Counted from the stretch's first letter, positions 26,306-34,282 are shown. The stretch is 64,000 nt of DNA from Blastococcus xanthinilyticus (GCF_008124835.1 NZ_VNHW01000005.1:1-64000), one strand, 5' to 3'. Program-made: numbers and translations. The notes: generated by a model not told the origin, from the letters alone.

Positions 26306-27160
26306 TCAGCACGGCCGTGCGGTCACCAGGTGGCAGCCGGTCACGCCGAACTGCTCGATCGGGAACCCCAGCTGGCGCAGGAGCGTGCCCACGGCGGTGG
26401 TCATGGTGCGCTGCACCGCCGTCTCCATCGCAGCGCCGCGCACCTGCTCCACGCTCATCCGGTCGTGCTGGCGCCAGGTGACGAGCACGCCGAGCCCCGC
26501 CGGGTGCGGGGTCAGGCAGACCCCGCCCGGGCGCGCCTCTCCCGGAGCAGCTCCGGCGCAGTCGTGCAGCGGCAGACCGGCCTCGAGCAGCGCGGCGGTC
26601 ACCTCCACCGCCAGCGTCGTCAGCCCGTCCTCGTCGTCCTCCATCAGCGGGTCCCAGTCCTCGGGCAGCCGGTCCAGCTCCCGCCCGAGCTCGGCGAGCC
26701 AGCTCTGCTCCGGCGGGGACGGCCGCCGGGCCACGCTCCCGTCGGCCCGCCGCACACCGTGCACGGCCTTCGCGGTCTCCGGCAGGTGCCCGGACACGGT
26801 CGCCCACTCGGCGTCGACCCGGTCCTCGAACGGGCCGGCCAGGGCCGCGCCACCGTCCTCGTCGACCAGCCACCAGGCGGCCGGCCCCTGAGCGAGGCGG
26901 CGCCCCGCCGGGTGCGTGGCCAGGCCGACGGTCCCGCGCTCCGCGGCGGGCTGTCCGGCCCCGCGCGGGTCCGCAGCCACGGGGGCGGTGACGCCGCGCG
27001 CCGGCCCCTCGGCCGCGGCGAGCGCCCGCTGCGGCGCCCGCACCGCGTTGCGCTCGAACTCGTAGCGAGCGGTGGAGCTGATCCCCAGGACGACGACCAG
27101 CGCGAGCAGGAAGACGCACCCGAGCAGGGGCGCGGCGATCACGACCACGTCACCAGGCAC
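26306..27160 (-). CDS. Membrane-anchored protein with STARYE motif (284 aa)
   Basis: One transmembrane helix at about residues 6-27 is followed by ISSTARYEFERN, the same block as in the 56-residue protein at 11903-12073. A Pro/Ala-rich linker then leads to a globular C-terminal domain of about 180 residues with WWLVDEDGG, GVLVTWRQHDRM and CHLVTARPC. I do not recognise the domain. The charge pattern places it in the cytoplasm. GTG 27160 starts within the stop of the 74-residue upstream gene (GTGCCTGGTGA, an 11-nt overlap), so the two are coupled. No signal peptide cleavage site is evident. Confidence 0.7.
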   Translation of the reverse strand: MPGDVVVIAAPLLGCVFLLALVVVLGISSTARYEFERNAVRAPQRALAAAEGPARGVTAPVAADPRGAGQPAAERGTVGLATHPAGRRLAQGPAAWWLVDEDGGAALAGPFEDRVDAEWATVSGHLPETAKAVHGVRRADGSVARRPSPPEQSWLAELGRELDRLPEDWDPLMEDDEDGLTTLAVEVTAALLEAGLPLHDCAGAAPGEARPGGVCLTPHPAGLGVLVTWRQHDRMSVEQVRGAAMETAVQRTMTTAVGTLLRQLGFPIEQFGVTGCHLVTARPC

Positions 27161-27374
27161 GCCAGGCCCCCTGCGGTCCCTCGCCCCACGAGGAGGCGCG
27201 GGCGGAGAGCTCCTGCACCCGGGAGGCCCACCGATGGCTCGGCAGCCGGCCCGGCGCCGGTGCAGGGGCCGGCTCGTCGGTCATCAGGTCCAGCAGCAGC
27301 GCCAGGGCCTCCGAGTCGGGGACCTGACGGGCGGGGACGGCTGAGGCGCCGACCAGGGCCGCAGTGGGGTGCAC
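27150..27374 (-). CDS. Small hypothetical protein (74 aa)
   Basis: The GTG start at 27374 has GAGGAG 6 nt upstream, a strong ribosome-binding site. The product is soluble, with an acidic helix ALALLLDLMTDEP, a Pro/Ala linker, and a Trp-rich C-terminus (HRWASRVQELSARASSWGEG). It overlaps the STARYE protein gene by 11 nt, so both are made from one message. I do not recognise a family; the tight coupling suggests that it works with the membrane protein. Confidence 0.6.
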   Translation of the reverse strand: MHPTAALVGASAVPARQVPDSEALALLLDLMTDEPAPAPAPGRLPSHRWASRVQELSARASSWGEGPQGAWRAW

Positions 27375-27637
27375 GGGAACTCCTCACGGTGGTGCTCCGC
27401 GGCTGGGGAAGCGCCGCGGAATGCCCGAAGGCTAGGTCCGCGCCGGGCCTCGGAAGGGCGCTCCGACGACCCTCCCGACCGCCCCGTGTCCCATTCGTTG
27501 CGCAGTGCACCGCCAGGATGCGGTGACCCGTCCCCCGGCCCGCCGACGTGTCGACAAGGCACCCGTTCCTGAGCGTGGACCGGCCGCTCGGCGGGGTCGG
27601 TCATCCCGCGGGCCGCCCGGCGCGGCGGCGTGTCGGG

Positions 27638-28204
27638 CTACCCGAGGCGGGCGAGGAACGCGAGCACCCGCTCGGTCACCTGGGCCGCGGCGACCGGGTC
27701 GTGGTCGGGCAGGCTGCGATCGGTGAACAGGTGCCGGTCGCCGGGGTAGACGAACAGCTCGGCGCCCTCGATCGCCCCGGCGAGGCCACGGGCGACGTCG
27801 ACGTCCCCCTCCTCATCGGCAGCCATCGTGTGGAACTGCACCGGCACCCCGTCCGGCCACGTCTCGGCGAACTCCCCCAGCGGCACGGCGGCGTGCATCA
27901 GGACGGCGCCGGCCGCGCCGGGGCGGGTCTGCGCGAGCAGCTGGGCCGGCATGACGCCCAGGGAGAACCCGGCGTGGACCAGCCGCCCCGGCAGCTCCTC
28001 CACCGCCGCGCGGCCGCGGGCCAGCACGGTGCCGAAGCCGATCTCCCCGGCATGGGCGACGCCCTCGTCGAGGGTGCCGAACGTGCGCCCCTCGTACAGG
28101 TCGGGCGTGTGGACGACGTGCCCCGCGGCGCGCAGGTCGTCGGCGAACGCCCGCACCCCCGCCGTGAGCCCCTGCGCATGGTGGAACAGGACGACCTCTG
28201 CCAT
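27638..28204 (-). CDS. Dienelactone-hydrolase-family protein
   Basis: The 188-residue cytoplasmic alpha/beta hydrolase starts MAEVVLFHHAQGLTAGV and has DLYEGRTFGTLDEG, both typical of small actinobacterial dienelactone-hydrolase-like proteins. The nucleophile elbow reads AGFSLGVM, so serine replaces the cysteine of true dienelactone hydrolases. The histidine lies in GDRHLFTD and an acidic residue in MAADEEGD. The substrate is unknown; an ester or lactone is likely. ATG 28204 has TAGCGT 6 nt upstream and no Shine-Dalgarno sequence, which fits a leaderless mRNA. It is divergent from the first ECF module. Confidence 0.82.
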   Translation of the reverse strand: MAEVVLFHHAQGLTAGVRAFADDLRAAGHVVHTPDLYEGRTFGTLDEGVAHAGEIGFGTVLARGRAAVEELPGRLVHAGFSLGVMPAQLLAQTRPGAAGAVLMHAAVPLGEFAETWPDGVPVQFHTMAADEEGDVDVARGLAGAIEGAELFVYPGDRHLFTDRSLPDHDPVAAAQVTERVLAFLARLG

Positions 28205-28210
28205 GGGCCG

Positions 28211-28216
28211 ACGCTA
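28211..28216 (-). promoter_or_regulatory. Candidate leaderless -10 box
   Basis: TAGCGT (read on the minus strand) lies 6 nt before ATG 28204. It is one of about a dozen TANNNT boxes at this spacing in the window. Confidence 0.5.
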
Positions 28217-28263
28217 GCGGGCCTCGCCGTCCGCGGGGCCGCATCCTGCGCGACCGACAGCGC

Positions 28264-28280
28264 GTGTAACGGTTCGCCAT
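28264..28280 (+). promoter_or_regulatory. Shared ECF-type promoter motif, copy A
   Basis: TGTAACGGTTCGCCATG lies 50 nt before the ATG of the first ECF module. It matches the element at 31519-31535 at 12 or more of 17 positions (TGTAACG-x-T-x-CGCC-xx-G). Its position fits a -35 element recognised by the module's own sigma factor; this is inference. Confidence 0.5.
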
Positions 28281-28330
28281 GGAAGGGGTGAAGGGCGCGC
28301 GCCGCGGGCCCGCCGTCGAAGGGCGACACC

Positions 28331-29173
28331 ATGCGAGACCGGGACGACTCCGGCCTGGACGAACTGCTCCGCAGCGCGGGAGCCACCGGGCGCGACCCCG
28401 CCGAGGAGGATCGCCTCTTCTCCGACGTCTGGTCACGGGTGCAGGCGTCCATGGCCGACGACGGCGATCCCGCCGTCGGCAGCGTGCAGCAGCGGCGGCT
28501 GAGCCTCATCGGCGACCGGGAGGTGGCGGCCCGCCGGCGGCGGCGGGCGACCCGGCTGGCGTCGGTCACCCTCGCCGTCGCCGTGGCCGGCGCCGGGACC
28601 GCCGCTGCGGCGGACTACCTGGCGACCCGGACCGGTCAGGAGAACACCGGCTGGGAGGTCGAGGCCGGGGGCTCGGGCGAGATCCTGAACATGGGCGGCT
28701 CGGACCGCTCCGAGGTGTTCGCCGAGGTGACCGCGGACATCGCCTTCCCGCCGGGGTACGAGGCCCAGCGCACGTGGGCGCTCGAGTTCTTCCCGCACGC
28801 GACGGACACCCTGATCAGCGAGGAGTTCCTGCGGTCCTGGGTGGCGGGGAACGCGGTCTGCACCTGGGCCGACGCCTGGATCGCCGCCGACACCGCCGGC
28901 GACGCCACGGCCCGGGCGGCGGCGGCGACCACCGTGCTGGCCGAGGCGGTGTCCTGGCCGGACATCGTCGAGGCCGACACCCCTGACGCGATGATCACGG
29001 CGGACGGTCAGCGCCTCTCCTACCGCTGGTGGGTGCGCCCGCTCGCCGAGGCGGCCGCGGCCGGGGACCGGGCCGCGGTGCTCGACACGGTGGCGCAGAG
29101 CACCGGCTGCTCGTACGCGGTGCTGCCCACCATCGATCTCGCGCCCGACTACGAGTACGCGGGTGTCCGGTGA
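28331..29173 (+). CDS. Membrane protein, putative anti-sigma partner of ECF factor
   Basis: The 280-residue protein has a charged cytoplasmic N-terminus of about 75 residues, an RRRRR stop, one transmembrane helix at about 79-100 and an extracytoplasmic C-terminal domain with two cysteines that could form a disulphide (NAVCTW, TGCSY). This topology is that of a membrane anti-sigma factor. The sequence is not a recognisable zinc-binding anti-sigma domain. The stop overlaps the GTG of the ECF sigma gene (GTGA), with the membrane gene first. The ATG at 28331 follows GAAGGGCGACACC. A TGTAACG element is 50 nt upstream. The anti-sigma role is inferred from topology and gene order. Confidence 0.65.
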   Translation: MRDRDDSGLDELLRSAGATGRDPAEEDRLFSDVWSRVQASMADDGDPAVGSVQQRRLSLIGDREVAARRRRRATRLASVTLAVAVAGAGTAAAADYLATRTGQENTGWEVEAGGSGEILNMGGSDRSEVFAEVTADIAFPPGYEAQRTWALEFFPHATDTLISEEFLRSWVAGNAVCTWADAWIAADTAGDATARAAAATTVLAEAVSWPDIVEADTPDAMITADGQRLSYRWWVRPLAEAAAAGDRAAVLDTVAQSTGCSYAVLPTIDLAPDYEYAGVR

Positions 29174-29727
29174 GCCACGAGCAGCGGGAGTTCGAGGCGC
29201 TGTTCCGGGAGACCCGCGGTCCGCTACTGGGCTACCTGACCCGGCGCGCGCCCGGTGAGGACGCCGCCGACCTGCTGGCGGAGGTCTACCTCGTCGCCTG
29301 GCGGAAGCGGGCCGAGCTGCCGCCCGGCGAGGAGCGGCGGCTGTGGCTGTACGGCGTGGCCCGGCGGCTGCTCGCCGAGCACCACCGGCTGGCCGTCTCC
29401 CGGGACGCCGCGGACCGGGAGGCCGGCACCGCCGGCGTCCTCCGGCGCGGGGCGGACGACGACCGGCGGGACGTCGCGGTGCGCCAGGCGCTCGACGCGC
29501 TCAGCGACCTGGACCGCGAGCTGGTCACCCTGACCAGCTGGGAGGGGCTGACCCCCGCCGAGGCGGCGCGGGTCGTCGGCATCACCGCGGGGACCGCACG
29601 GGTCCGGCTGCACCGCGCCCGCGGCCGGCTCGCCCGCCAGCCCGCGCTCCGGGCGCTGCTCGACGATCCCGGCGGAGCCGCCACGACGGCACCCCGGCCT
29701 GCGCTGGCCGATGCGCTCCGACCCTGA
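29170..29727 (+). CDS. ECF RNA polymerase sigma factor (module A)
   Basis: The 185-residue protein contains region 2 (FRETRGPLLGYLTRRAPGED and VYLVAWRKRAELP) and region 4 (LVTLTSWEGLTPAEAARVV, then GTARVRLHRARGRL). This is the extracytoplasmic-function class: sigma2 and sigma4 without region 3. The GTG at 29170 overlaps the stop of the membrane partner. It resembles the sigma factor at 30917-31492, especially in WEGLTPAEAA and AGTARVRLHRAR, so the two are paralogues. Pro/Ala-rich residues follow sigma4. Targets are unknown apart from a possible shared TGTAACG element. Confidence 0.88.
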   Translation: MSHEQREFEALFRETRGPLLGYLTRRAPGEDAADLLAEVYLVAWRKRAELPPGEERRLWLYGVARRLLAEHHRLAVSRDAADREAGTAGVLRRGADDDRRDVAVRQALDALSDLDRELVTLTSWEGLTPAEAARVVGITAGTARVRLHRARGRLARQPALRALLDDPGGAATTAPRPALADALRP

Positions 29728-29736
29728 CGACGTCTG

Positions 29737-29776
29737 GGCGGCCCGGCCCCCTCCGCGAGGAGGGAGCCGGGCCGCC
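29737..29776. terminator. Bidirectional hairpin between the two ECF modules
   Basis: An 18-bp stem with one mismatch (29737-29754 with 29759-29776) and a GCGA loop lies between the ends of the two convergent modules. Confidence 0.85.
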
Positions 29777-29781
29777 GGTCG

Positions 29782-30927
29782 TCACGGCGTGTAGGTGATC
29801 TGCTCGGCGATCTCGAGCACCTGCTCCTTCGTGAGCACGGAGGGCGCCACCATCAGGAAGAGCGGCCCGGCGGGGAGCTGGCCGGTGACCAGCCAGCCGT
29901 CCCCGTCGCCGGGGTCGACCCTCGCCGTGCGCCCGGGCTGACCCTGGATGGTCACCGGCTCCACCGGGCCGGCCAGCACCCGGCCCTCGAACGGGTCGTC
30001 GATCGTCGCGGTGTAGCCCGGGCCACCGAACAGGCTCACCCGCAGCGGGGCCTGCGTCGGGTCGCTGTCGTCGACCAGGTCGAGGCTGCGGCTCTCCTCG
30101 TAGCCGCCGACCGACCACCCCGCCGGGGCCAGCCCGAACTGCAGGCCCACCGGCTGCGGGCGGTCGACGACCGACTCGGCCACCGCGACCGCGGCCGAGG
30201 TCTCCGCGTAGGCGCCCTCACCGAGGACCTGCACCCACCGGCCGTCCGGCCGCTCCCAGAGCAGGGTCACGATCCCGTCCCGGCGCCGCACGTCCACCTC
30301 GGCGCCGTCGACGGTCGCCGTGCCGGCCGGCTCGCCGTCGATCGACCACCCGGCGTCCCCCCACTGACGGGGGTCCTCGGGGAAGAGGCGGAGCAGGAAC
30401 CGGTCGCCGGTGCCGGACGAGTAGTCGGCGGAGAAGACCAGGGGCTGGTCGCCGTAGAACGCCGTGCCGCCCCACCGGCTGAACGTCGGCGTCAGCCCGG
30501 CCGGCACGGGATCGACCGACAGCGGGAAGGTGACCGCCTCGGCGGCGACCAGCCGGAGCCCGTCGGCGGGCGCCCCCGGATCCACCGGCGCCTCGGTGAC
30601 CTGGCTCGGCGTCGCGACGTCGTCCCGGGTGCTCGGCAGGTCGGCCGGGGTGACGGCGACGGCCGTCGCCCAGGCGGCGGCGATGGCGACGACGGCGCCG
30701 CCGACCCGCAGCAGCGTGCGGCGTGCCGGACGCCGCGGCCGGCGTCGCGGCACCCCGCGCGCCGCGTGCGCGTCGGACACCAGCTGGCGGGCGGCGATCA
30801 CCGAGGCGGGCTCCGCCGCGTCGGCACGCAGGTGGGCCAGGAACTCTCCCGGCAGGGGCGGCAGCTCGTCGTCGCGGATGCCGGCGGCTGCGGCGAGCCG
30901 GGCATCCAGGTCGCGGTCAGTTCTCAC
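29782..30927 (-). CDS. Membrane protein, putative anti-sigma partner (module B)
   Basis: The 381-residue protein has a cytoplasmic N-terminus of about 70 residues (starting MRTDRDLDARLAAAAG), an Arg-rich stretch, one transmembrane helix at about 72-92, and a large beta-rich extracytoplasmic domain. It is analogous in topology to the partner in module A but longer, with little sequence identity. GTG 30927 starts inside the ECF gene, overlapping it by 11 nt. The TM plus sigma-coupled arrangement supports an anti-sigma role, but the classical zinc-binding motif is not seen. The gene ends at the shared bidirectional terminator. Confidence 0.65.
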   Translation of the reverse strand: MRTDRDLDARLAAAAGIRDDELPPLPGEFLAHLRADAAEPASVIAARQLVSDAHAARGVPRRRPRRPARRTLLRVGGAVVAIAAAWATAVAVTPADLPSTRDDVATPSQVTEAPVDPGAPADGLRLVAAEAVTFPLSVDPVPAGLTPTFSRWGGTAFYGDQPLVFSADYSSGTGDRFLLRLFPEDPRQWGDAGWSIDGEPAGTATVDGAEVDVRRRDGIVTLLWERPDGRWVQVLGEGAYAETSAAVAVAESVVDRPQPVGLQFGLAPAGWSVGGYEESRSLDLVDDSDPTQAPLRVSLFGGPGYTATIDDPFEGRVLAGPVEPVTIQGQPGRTARVDPGDGDGWLVTGQLPAGPLFLMVAPSVLTKEQVLEIAEQITYTP

Positions 30928-31492
30928 GGTCGGACTCCTCGGCGGCGGTGGGGGTGGCGAGCGCGGTCCGCAGGCGGGTGCGGGCGCGGTGGAGGCGGAC
31001 GCGGGCGGTTCCCGCGCTCACGCCGAGGACGGTCGCCGCCTCGGCCGGCGTCAGCCCCTCCCAGGCGATCAGCGTGACCAGCTCGCGGTCGTCGTCGGGG
31101 AGCCCGGCGAGCGCCGCGCGCACCCGCCGGCTCTCGGCCCGGACCTCGGAGACGGCGGCCGGGTCGGGAACCGCTCCCTCCGGGAAGGCCTCGGCCAGCC
31201 GCCGGCCGAGACGACCGGCCCGCTGGGCGCTGCGCGCGGCGTTCGCCAGGCACCGCCGGGCGATGCCGAACAGCCACGGTCGCGCCTCCACCGGGTCGGC
31301 CGGCAGGTCCGCCCGGCGCCGCCAGGCGATCGCGAACGTCTCCGCCACCACGTCGAGGGCGTCGTCTCGGGAGTCCGACCGGCGCAGCGCGTAGCCGAGG
31401 ACGGCGGTGCCCGACGCCCGGTACGCGGCGGCGAAGAGCTCGTCCGCTGCTGTGGGTGGATGGTCGGCCTGGGGCGGCGGGGAGCCCTGCAT
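30917..31492 (-). CDS. ECF RNA polymerase sigma factor (module B)
   Basis: About 191 residues, with region 2 (FAAAYRASGTAVLGYALRR, TFAIAWRRRADLP) and region 4 (LVTLIAWEGLTPAEAATVLG, then GTARVRLHRARTRLR). It is a paralogue of the module A sigma factor. ATG 31492 or the in-frame GTG 31501 may be the start. If TGTAACG (31529-31535) is the -35 element, transcription begins near 31498, so the message is probably leaderless or nearly so. The end overlaps the membrane-partner gene by 11 nt. In this module the sigma gene comes first, the reverse of module A. Confidence 0.87.
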   Translation of the reverse strand: MQGSPPPQADHPPTAADELFAAAYRASGTAVLGYALRRSDSRDDALDVVAETFAIAWRRRADLPADPVEARPWLFGIARRCLANAARSAQRAGRLGRRLAEAFPEGAVPDPAAVSEVRAESRRVRAALAGLPDDDRELVTLIAWEGLTPAEAATVLGVSAGTARVRLHRARTRLRTALATPTAAEESDREN

Positions 31493-31518
31493 CGCGATCA
31501 CACACTGACATGTCCGGT

Positions 31519-31535
31519 CGCGGCGGATCGTTACA
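31519..31535 (-). promoter_or_regulatory. Shared ECF-type promoter motif, copy B
   Basis: TGTAACGATCCGCCGCG (minus strand) lies 27-43 nt before the module B sigma start. It matches copy A at 28264-28280. The duplicate supports an autoregulated or cross-regulated promoter. Confidence 0.5.
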
Positions 31536-31556
31536 GCGTGCGAGTCCGGCGGTGGA

Positions 31557-31590
31557 CCCCGTGGGGATCGAACCCACAACCCGCGGATTA
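31557..31590. repeat. attL-like direct repeat (tRNA-Lys 3' end remnant)
   Basis: Thirty-four bases identical to 34715-34748 inside the tRNA-Lys gene, covering the T-arm, variable loop and 3' half of the anticodon arm. The flanking bases differ on both sides, which defines the repeat limits. Confidence 0.93.
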
Positions 31591-32036
31591 GTTGGCAGGG
31601 GCTAACGAGGCGTCACGCCGCCGCCAAGTAGCCCCAGCCTGGCGGGGACCATCGCCGCGAGCATCACGGTGGCGCACTATCGCTCACGCTGTATCCGAGG
31701 GGTTTCTGGGGGGCAGCTCGGACGCGCATGCCAGACCGCTAGCACTGCGGAAGACGTGGTCCCGTTGCGCGAGCAGGTGACGGCGAGAACCGCCTAAGAG
31801 CGCCGTGAACCCGGTCCACGGCCGATCAATGACCAGACTTGCGACCCAAGCTATGGACCGGCAGGGCGGAGCACCCCTGGTCCCTAGCAGGTGGGGGTAT
31901 GACCCCCTCGACCGATCACCCAGGATCGCCAGGTCTTAGCAGCCAAGATGCTGCCACGGTTACAAGGGCCGTGAGACCGGGCGCAATCGCCTCACCAGGG
32001 GTCCATGCGGAACAGCAAACCAGGAGCCCCAAGGTC
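31591..32036. other. Left end of the element, non-coding
   Basis: About 450 nt between the left repeat and the integrase start. Codon usage and stops do not support a gene, although weak frames exist. A small hairpin GGGGG-TATGA-CCCCC lies at 31893-31907. It may hold the integrase promoter and arm-type sites, which cannot be seen by eye. Confidence 0.5.
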
Positions 32037-33127
32037 ATGAAGTGTCAAGACGACCTCGTCACTTTGGAGAAAGTCGCCGCCCGATGGTCCAGTGGGTATG
32101 TCGGAGTCAATGAGCGTGATGATCGGCTGAAGCCCATAGCCCGCGTACCTGCGGAGGACGTTCAACAGGTTCCGCTTCTTGCGATTGTCGAGCGATTCAA
32201 ACGCGCCGTCATGGTAGGCGAATCGAGGGAAGACCTCCCCCAGGTGCGCCTCCGCGTCAACACCCGGAAGGTCTACGCATCCTCGCTGAACCGGCACGTC
32301 GTCGGCACCAAGGACAACCCTTCCTCGCTGGCGAACCTGACCGTCCGCGAGGTCAAGGTGGTCGGCATCGAACGGTGGCTCCGGGGCATCGGCAAGGCGA
32401 GCGGCCCGGACGCCATGAAGACGGCCCGATCCGTGCTCAGCTCGCGCTGGCTGTGAAGCACGAGGCCATCCCCCACAACCCGGTGCGCGACGTCGGCCAC
32501 GTCGCGGTGCCCGCCCGCGACAGCGGACGGGACAAGCAGAGGGCGTTCACCCGCGAAGAACGGGAGGCCCTGCTGACCTTCGCCGATGCAGACCCCACGG
32601 CACGACGTCGTGAACTGCCCGATCTGCTTGCCTTCATGGCGGGCACCGGGGCGCGGATCGGAGAAGCCTGCGGCGTCCGCTGGTCGGACCTGGACCTGGA
32701 TCTGGGGACGGCCAAGCTGGGCTCCCTGCCCGTCCGGGTGCCGGGCGTCGGCCTGGTTCTGCAGCCCCACGGCAAGACCAAGGACAGCTCGCGGACAGTC
32801 GCCCTCCCCCCGTGGCTGGTGTCCCGCCTGATGGAGCGCAAGGTCAACGCGGTGCCGAACGAGTGGGACGTGGTGTTCTGCTCGGCCCTGGGGAAGCTGC
32901 GGGACACGTCGAACACGAGCAAGCACGTCCGCACCCTGCTGGACGCTGCAGGGTTCGAGTGGGCGGTGGGGCACACCTTCCGCAAGACCGCGGCGACCTG
33001 GCTGGACGAGGACGGCGTCTCCGGTCGGCAGGTCGCCAACCAGCTCGGCCACGCGAAGCCGAGCATGACGATGGACCACTACATGAGCCGCCGTGCGGTG
33101 ACCGAGCGGGCGGCCCTGGTCCTGTAG
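32037..33127 (+). pseudogene. Tyrosine integrase, frameshifted
   Basis: Two frames together encode a phage/island-type tyrosine recombinase. The first (from ATG 32037, with AGGAG upstream) carries the core-binding domain, with NTRKVYASSLNRHVVG and ending KTARSVLSS before a stop at 32454-32456. The second continues as LALAVKHEAIPHNPVRDVGH and runs to 33127. It contains the catalytic residues: Arg in GTGARIGEACG, His and Arg in GHTFRKTAATW, and Tyr in TMDHYMSRR. The break is at about 32440-32450; compared with the usual SVLSGMLALAV, about 7 nt seem to be missing. The catalytic domain is intact, but the full-length enzyme cannot be made without recoding. Confidence 0.85.
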
Positions 33128-33248
33128 GGGCTGTCCTGCGGATCGTGCGCGCCCCGACTATTGCCGGAGTCCCTGAGCGGCCCATTCAGGGACACAGGTG
33201 ATGGTGGCCGGGGCAGGCGTTGGGTGCTGACGCGCCTACCCCGGTTGC

Positions 33249-33321
33249 CTGCACGGGCCCGACTCGAACGGGCAGCTCCCCTCCACAACGGACGCATGCG
33301 CCAGGCGGGGCAACCCATGCG
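33249..33321 (-). pseudogene. Degenerate tRNA-like sequence
   Basis: Read on the minus strand, exactly 73 nt can be laid out in tRNA numbering. The acceptor stem pairs at 6 of 7 positions (CGCATGG with CCGTGCA). The T-arm is perfect (GCCCG-TTCGAGT-CGGGC) at positions 49-65. A D-stem (TGCC with GGCG) is possible. The anticodon arm is broken: only three of five pairs form, and position 33 is G rather than T. The D-loop lacks the GG pair. It is probably a decayed tRNA carried by the element, although chance similarity cannot be excluded. Confidence 0.45.
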
Positions 33322-33462
33322 CCGAGGCCACGGCCATGGCCGACGGGCCACCAACCCCGCCGACGGCACCCATTGCGTCCGCGTCCAGCGGCCGGTCGCG
33401 TCACTATTCGGTGTGTCTCTGCGCAGCCGACTAGCGGCGGTCCCTGAGTTGGACGGTGCCAC

Positions 33463-33468
33463 TACGGT
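33463..33468 (+). promoter_or_regulatory. Candidate leaderless -10 box
   Basis: TACGGT lies 7 nt before the GTG at 33476. No ribosome-binding site is present, which fits a leaderless message. Confidence 0.5.
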
Positions 33469-33475
33469 CTGATCC

Positions 33476-34282
33476 GTGGGGCGGACGCAGCGGGCCTGTG
33501 TCTTCTGCGACGAGACGCCGTTGACGCGCGAGCATGTCATTCCGCAGTGGCTTCGGGACGTCCCCTCAATCGCCCATGACCTCTCGGTTGAGGCACGCGG
33601 CGAACGTCGCTCCCACTACATCTACAGCTTCGAGAGGGAGCCGACGAGCAGGGTTCCCTCTTCGACAGTGGAGGAGAGAGGACAGTTTGTTGCGCCGCGA
33701 GATTTGCTGGTGCGCGTCGTCTGCGAGCGGTGCAACACGGGTTGGATGTCGCGACGTGAGGTCGGAGTTCAGCCGCTCCTCACCGCCTTGATTGAAGGCA
33801 GTTCGCTGACGGTGCTGGCCGACGGCCTCGTGAGGCTGGCCGCCTGGACCGCGAAGACAGCGATGATGTTCGAGTACAACCACCCGCCGACCGCTGGGTT
33901 CAGCGCGGCACAGCATCGTGACCTTGTTCGCCGTGAGCGCCCGCCGCGCTCGACCGATGTCTACCTAGCCCGCTTCGACGGGCCGCCTGAGGTGTGGCCG
34001 CTCCACCGCGGCGGCCCGATCGGGCTCCTGCCGCCGACAGGGGGGTCGGCTCAGGTCATCGGGCGCTGCCAGCTCACCACACTGGTTCTCGGCGAAGTCG
34101 CCCTTCTGGTGCGAAGCGTGACGCCGGCTGAGCTGGCGCCGGTGCTCTTCCAGAAGCTGGGCGTCCCCGCCCCATCGTGGCTGCGCATCTGGCCGAGCCC
34201 ACCGCCACGACTGCAGTGGCCCCTGACATCGAACGTGGTTGACGAGCAGGACATCTATCGAGTCGGCCCCAGTTCATGGTGA
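33476..34282 (+). CDS. HNH-like zinc protein, cargo of the tRNA-Lys element
   Basis: The 268-residue protein begins with CVFCDETPLTREHVIPQW: a CxxC pair (Cys8, Cys11) and Glu19-His20, followed at about 83-87 by CERCNTGW, a second CxxC plus Asn. This C..C/EH/C..CN pattern is that of treble-clef HNH nucleases. The following RLAAWTAKTAMMFEY helix and the C-terminal 150 residues do not match a family I can name. It is the only intact gene in the element. Its base composition is less GC-extreme than the chromosome around it, in keeping with transfer. It may be a nuclease with a defence or antagonism role, but no partner modification gene is present, so the function is open. Confidence 0.72.
   Translation: MGRTQRACVFCDETPLTREHVIPQWLRDVPSIAHDLSVEARGERRSHYIYSFEREPTSRVPSSTVEERGQFVAPRDLLVRVVCERCNTGWMSRREVGVQPLLTALIEGSSLTVLADGLVRLAAWTAKTAMMFEYNHPPTAGFSAAQHRDLVRRERPPRSTDVYLARFDGPPEVWPLHRGGPIGLLPPTGGSAQVIGRCQLTTLVLGEVALLVRSVTPAELAPVLFQKLGVPAPSWLRIWPSPPPRLQWPLTSNVVDEQDIYRVGPSSW

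Larger units (their letters stand above)
33128..33475. other. Inter-gene region of the element
   Basis: This 348-nt gap between integrase and HNH-like gene holds the tRNA-like sequence at 33249-33321 and a candidate -10 box at 33463-33468. No supported protein gene was found. Confidence 0.5.

Noticed and set aside
33243-33315. A GGTTGCC/GGCAACC closed 73-nt hairpin as the real tRNA
   Set aside because: In that register the T-arm is not next to the acceptor stem; the 33249-33321 register fits tRNA numbering much better.
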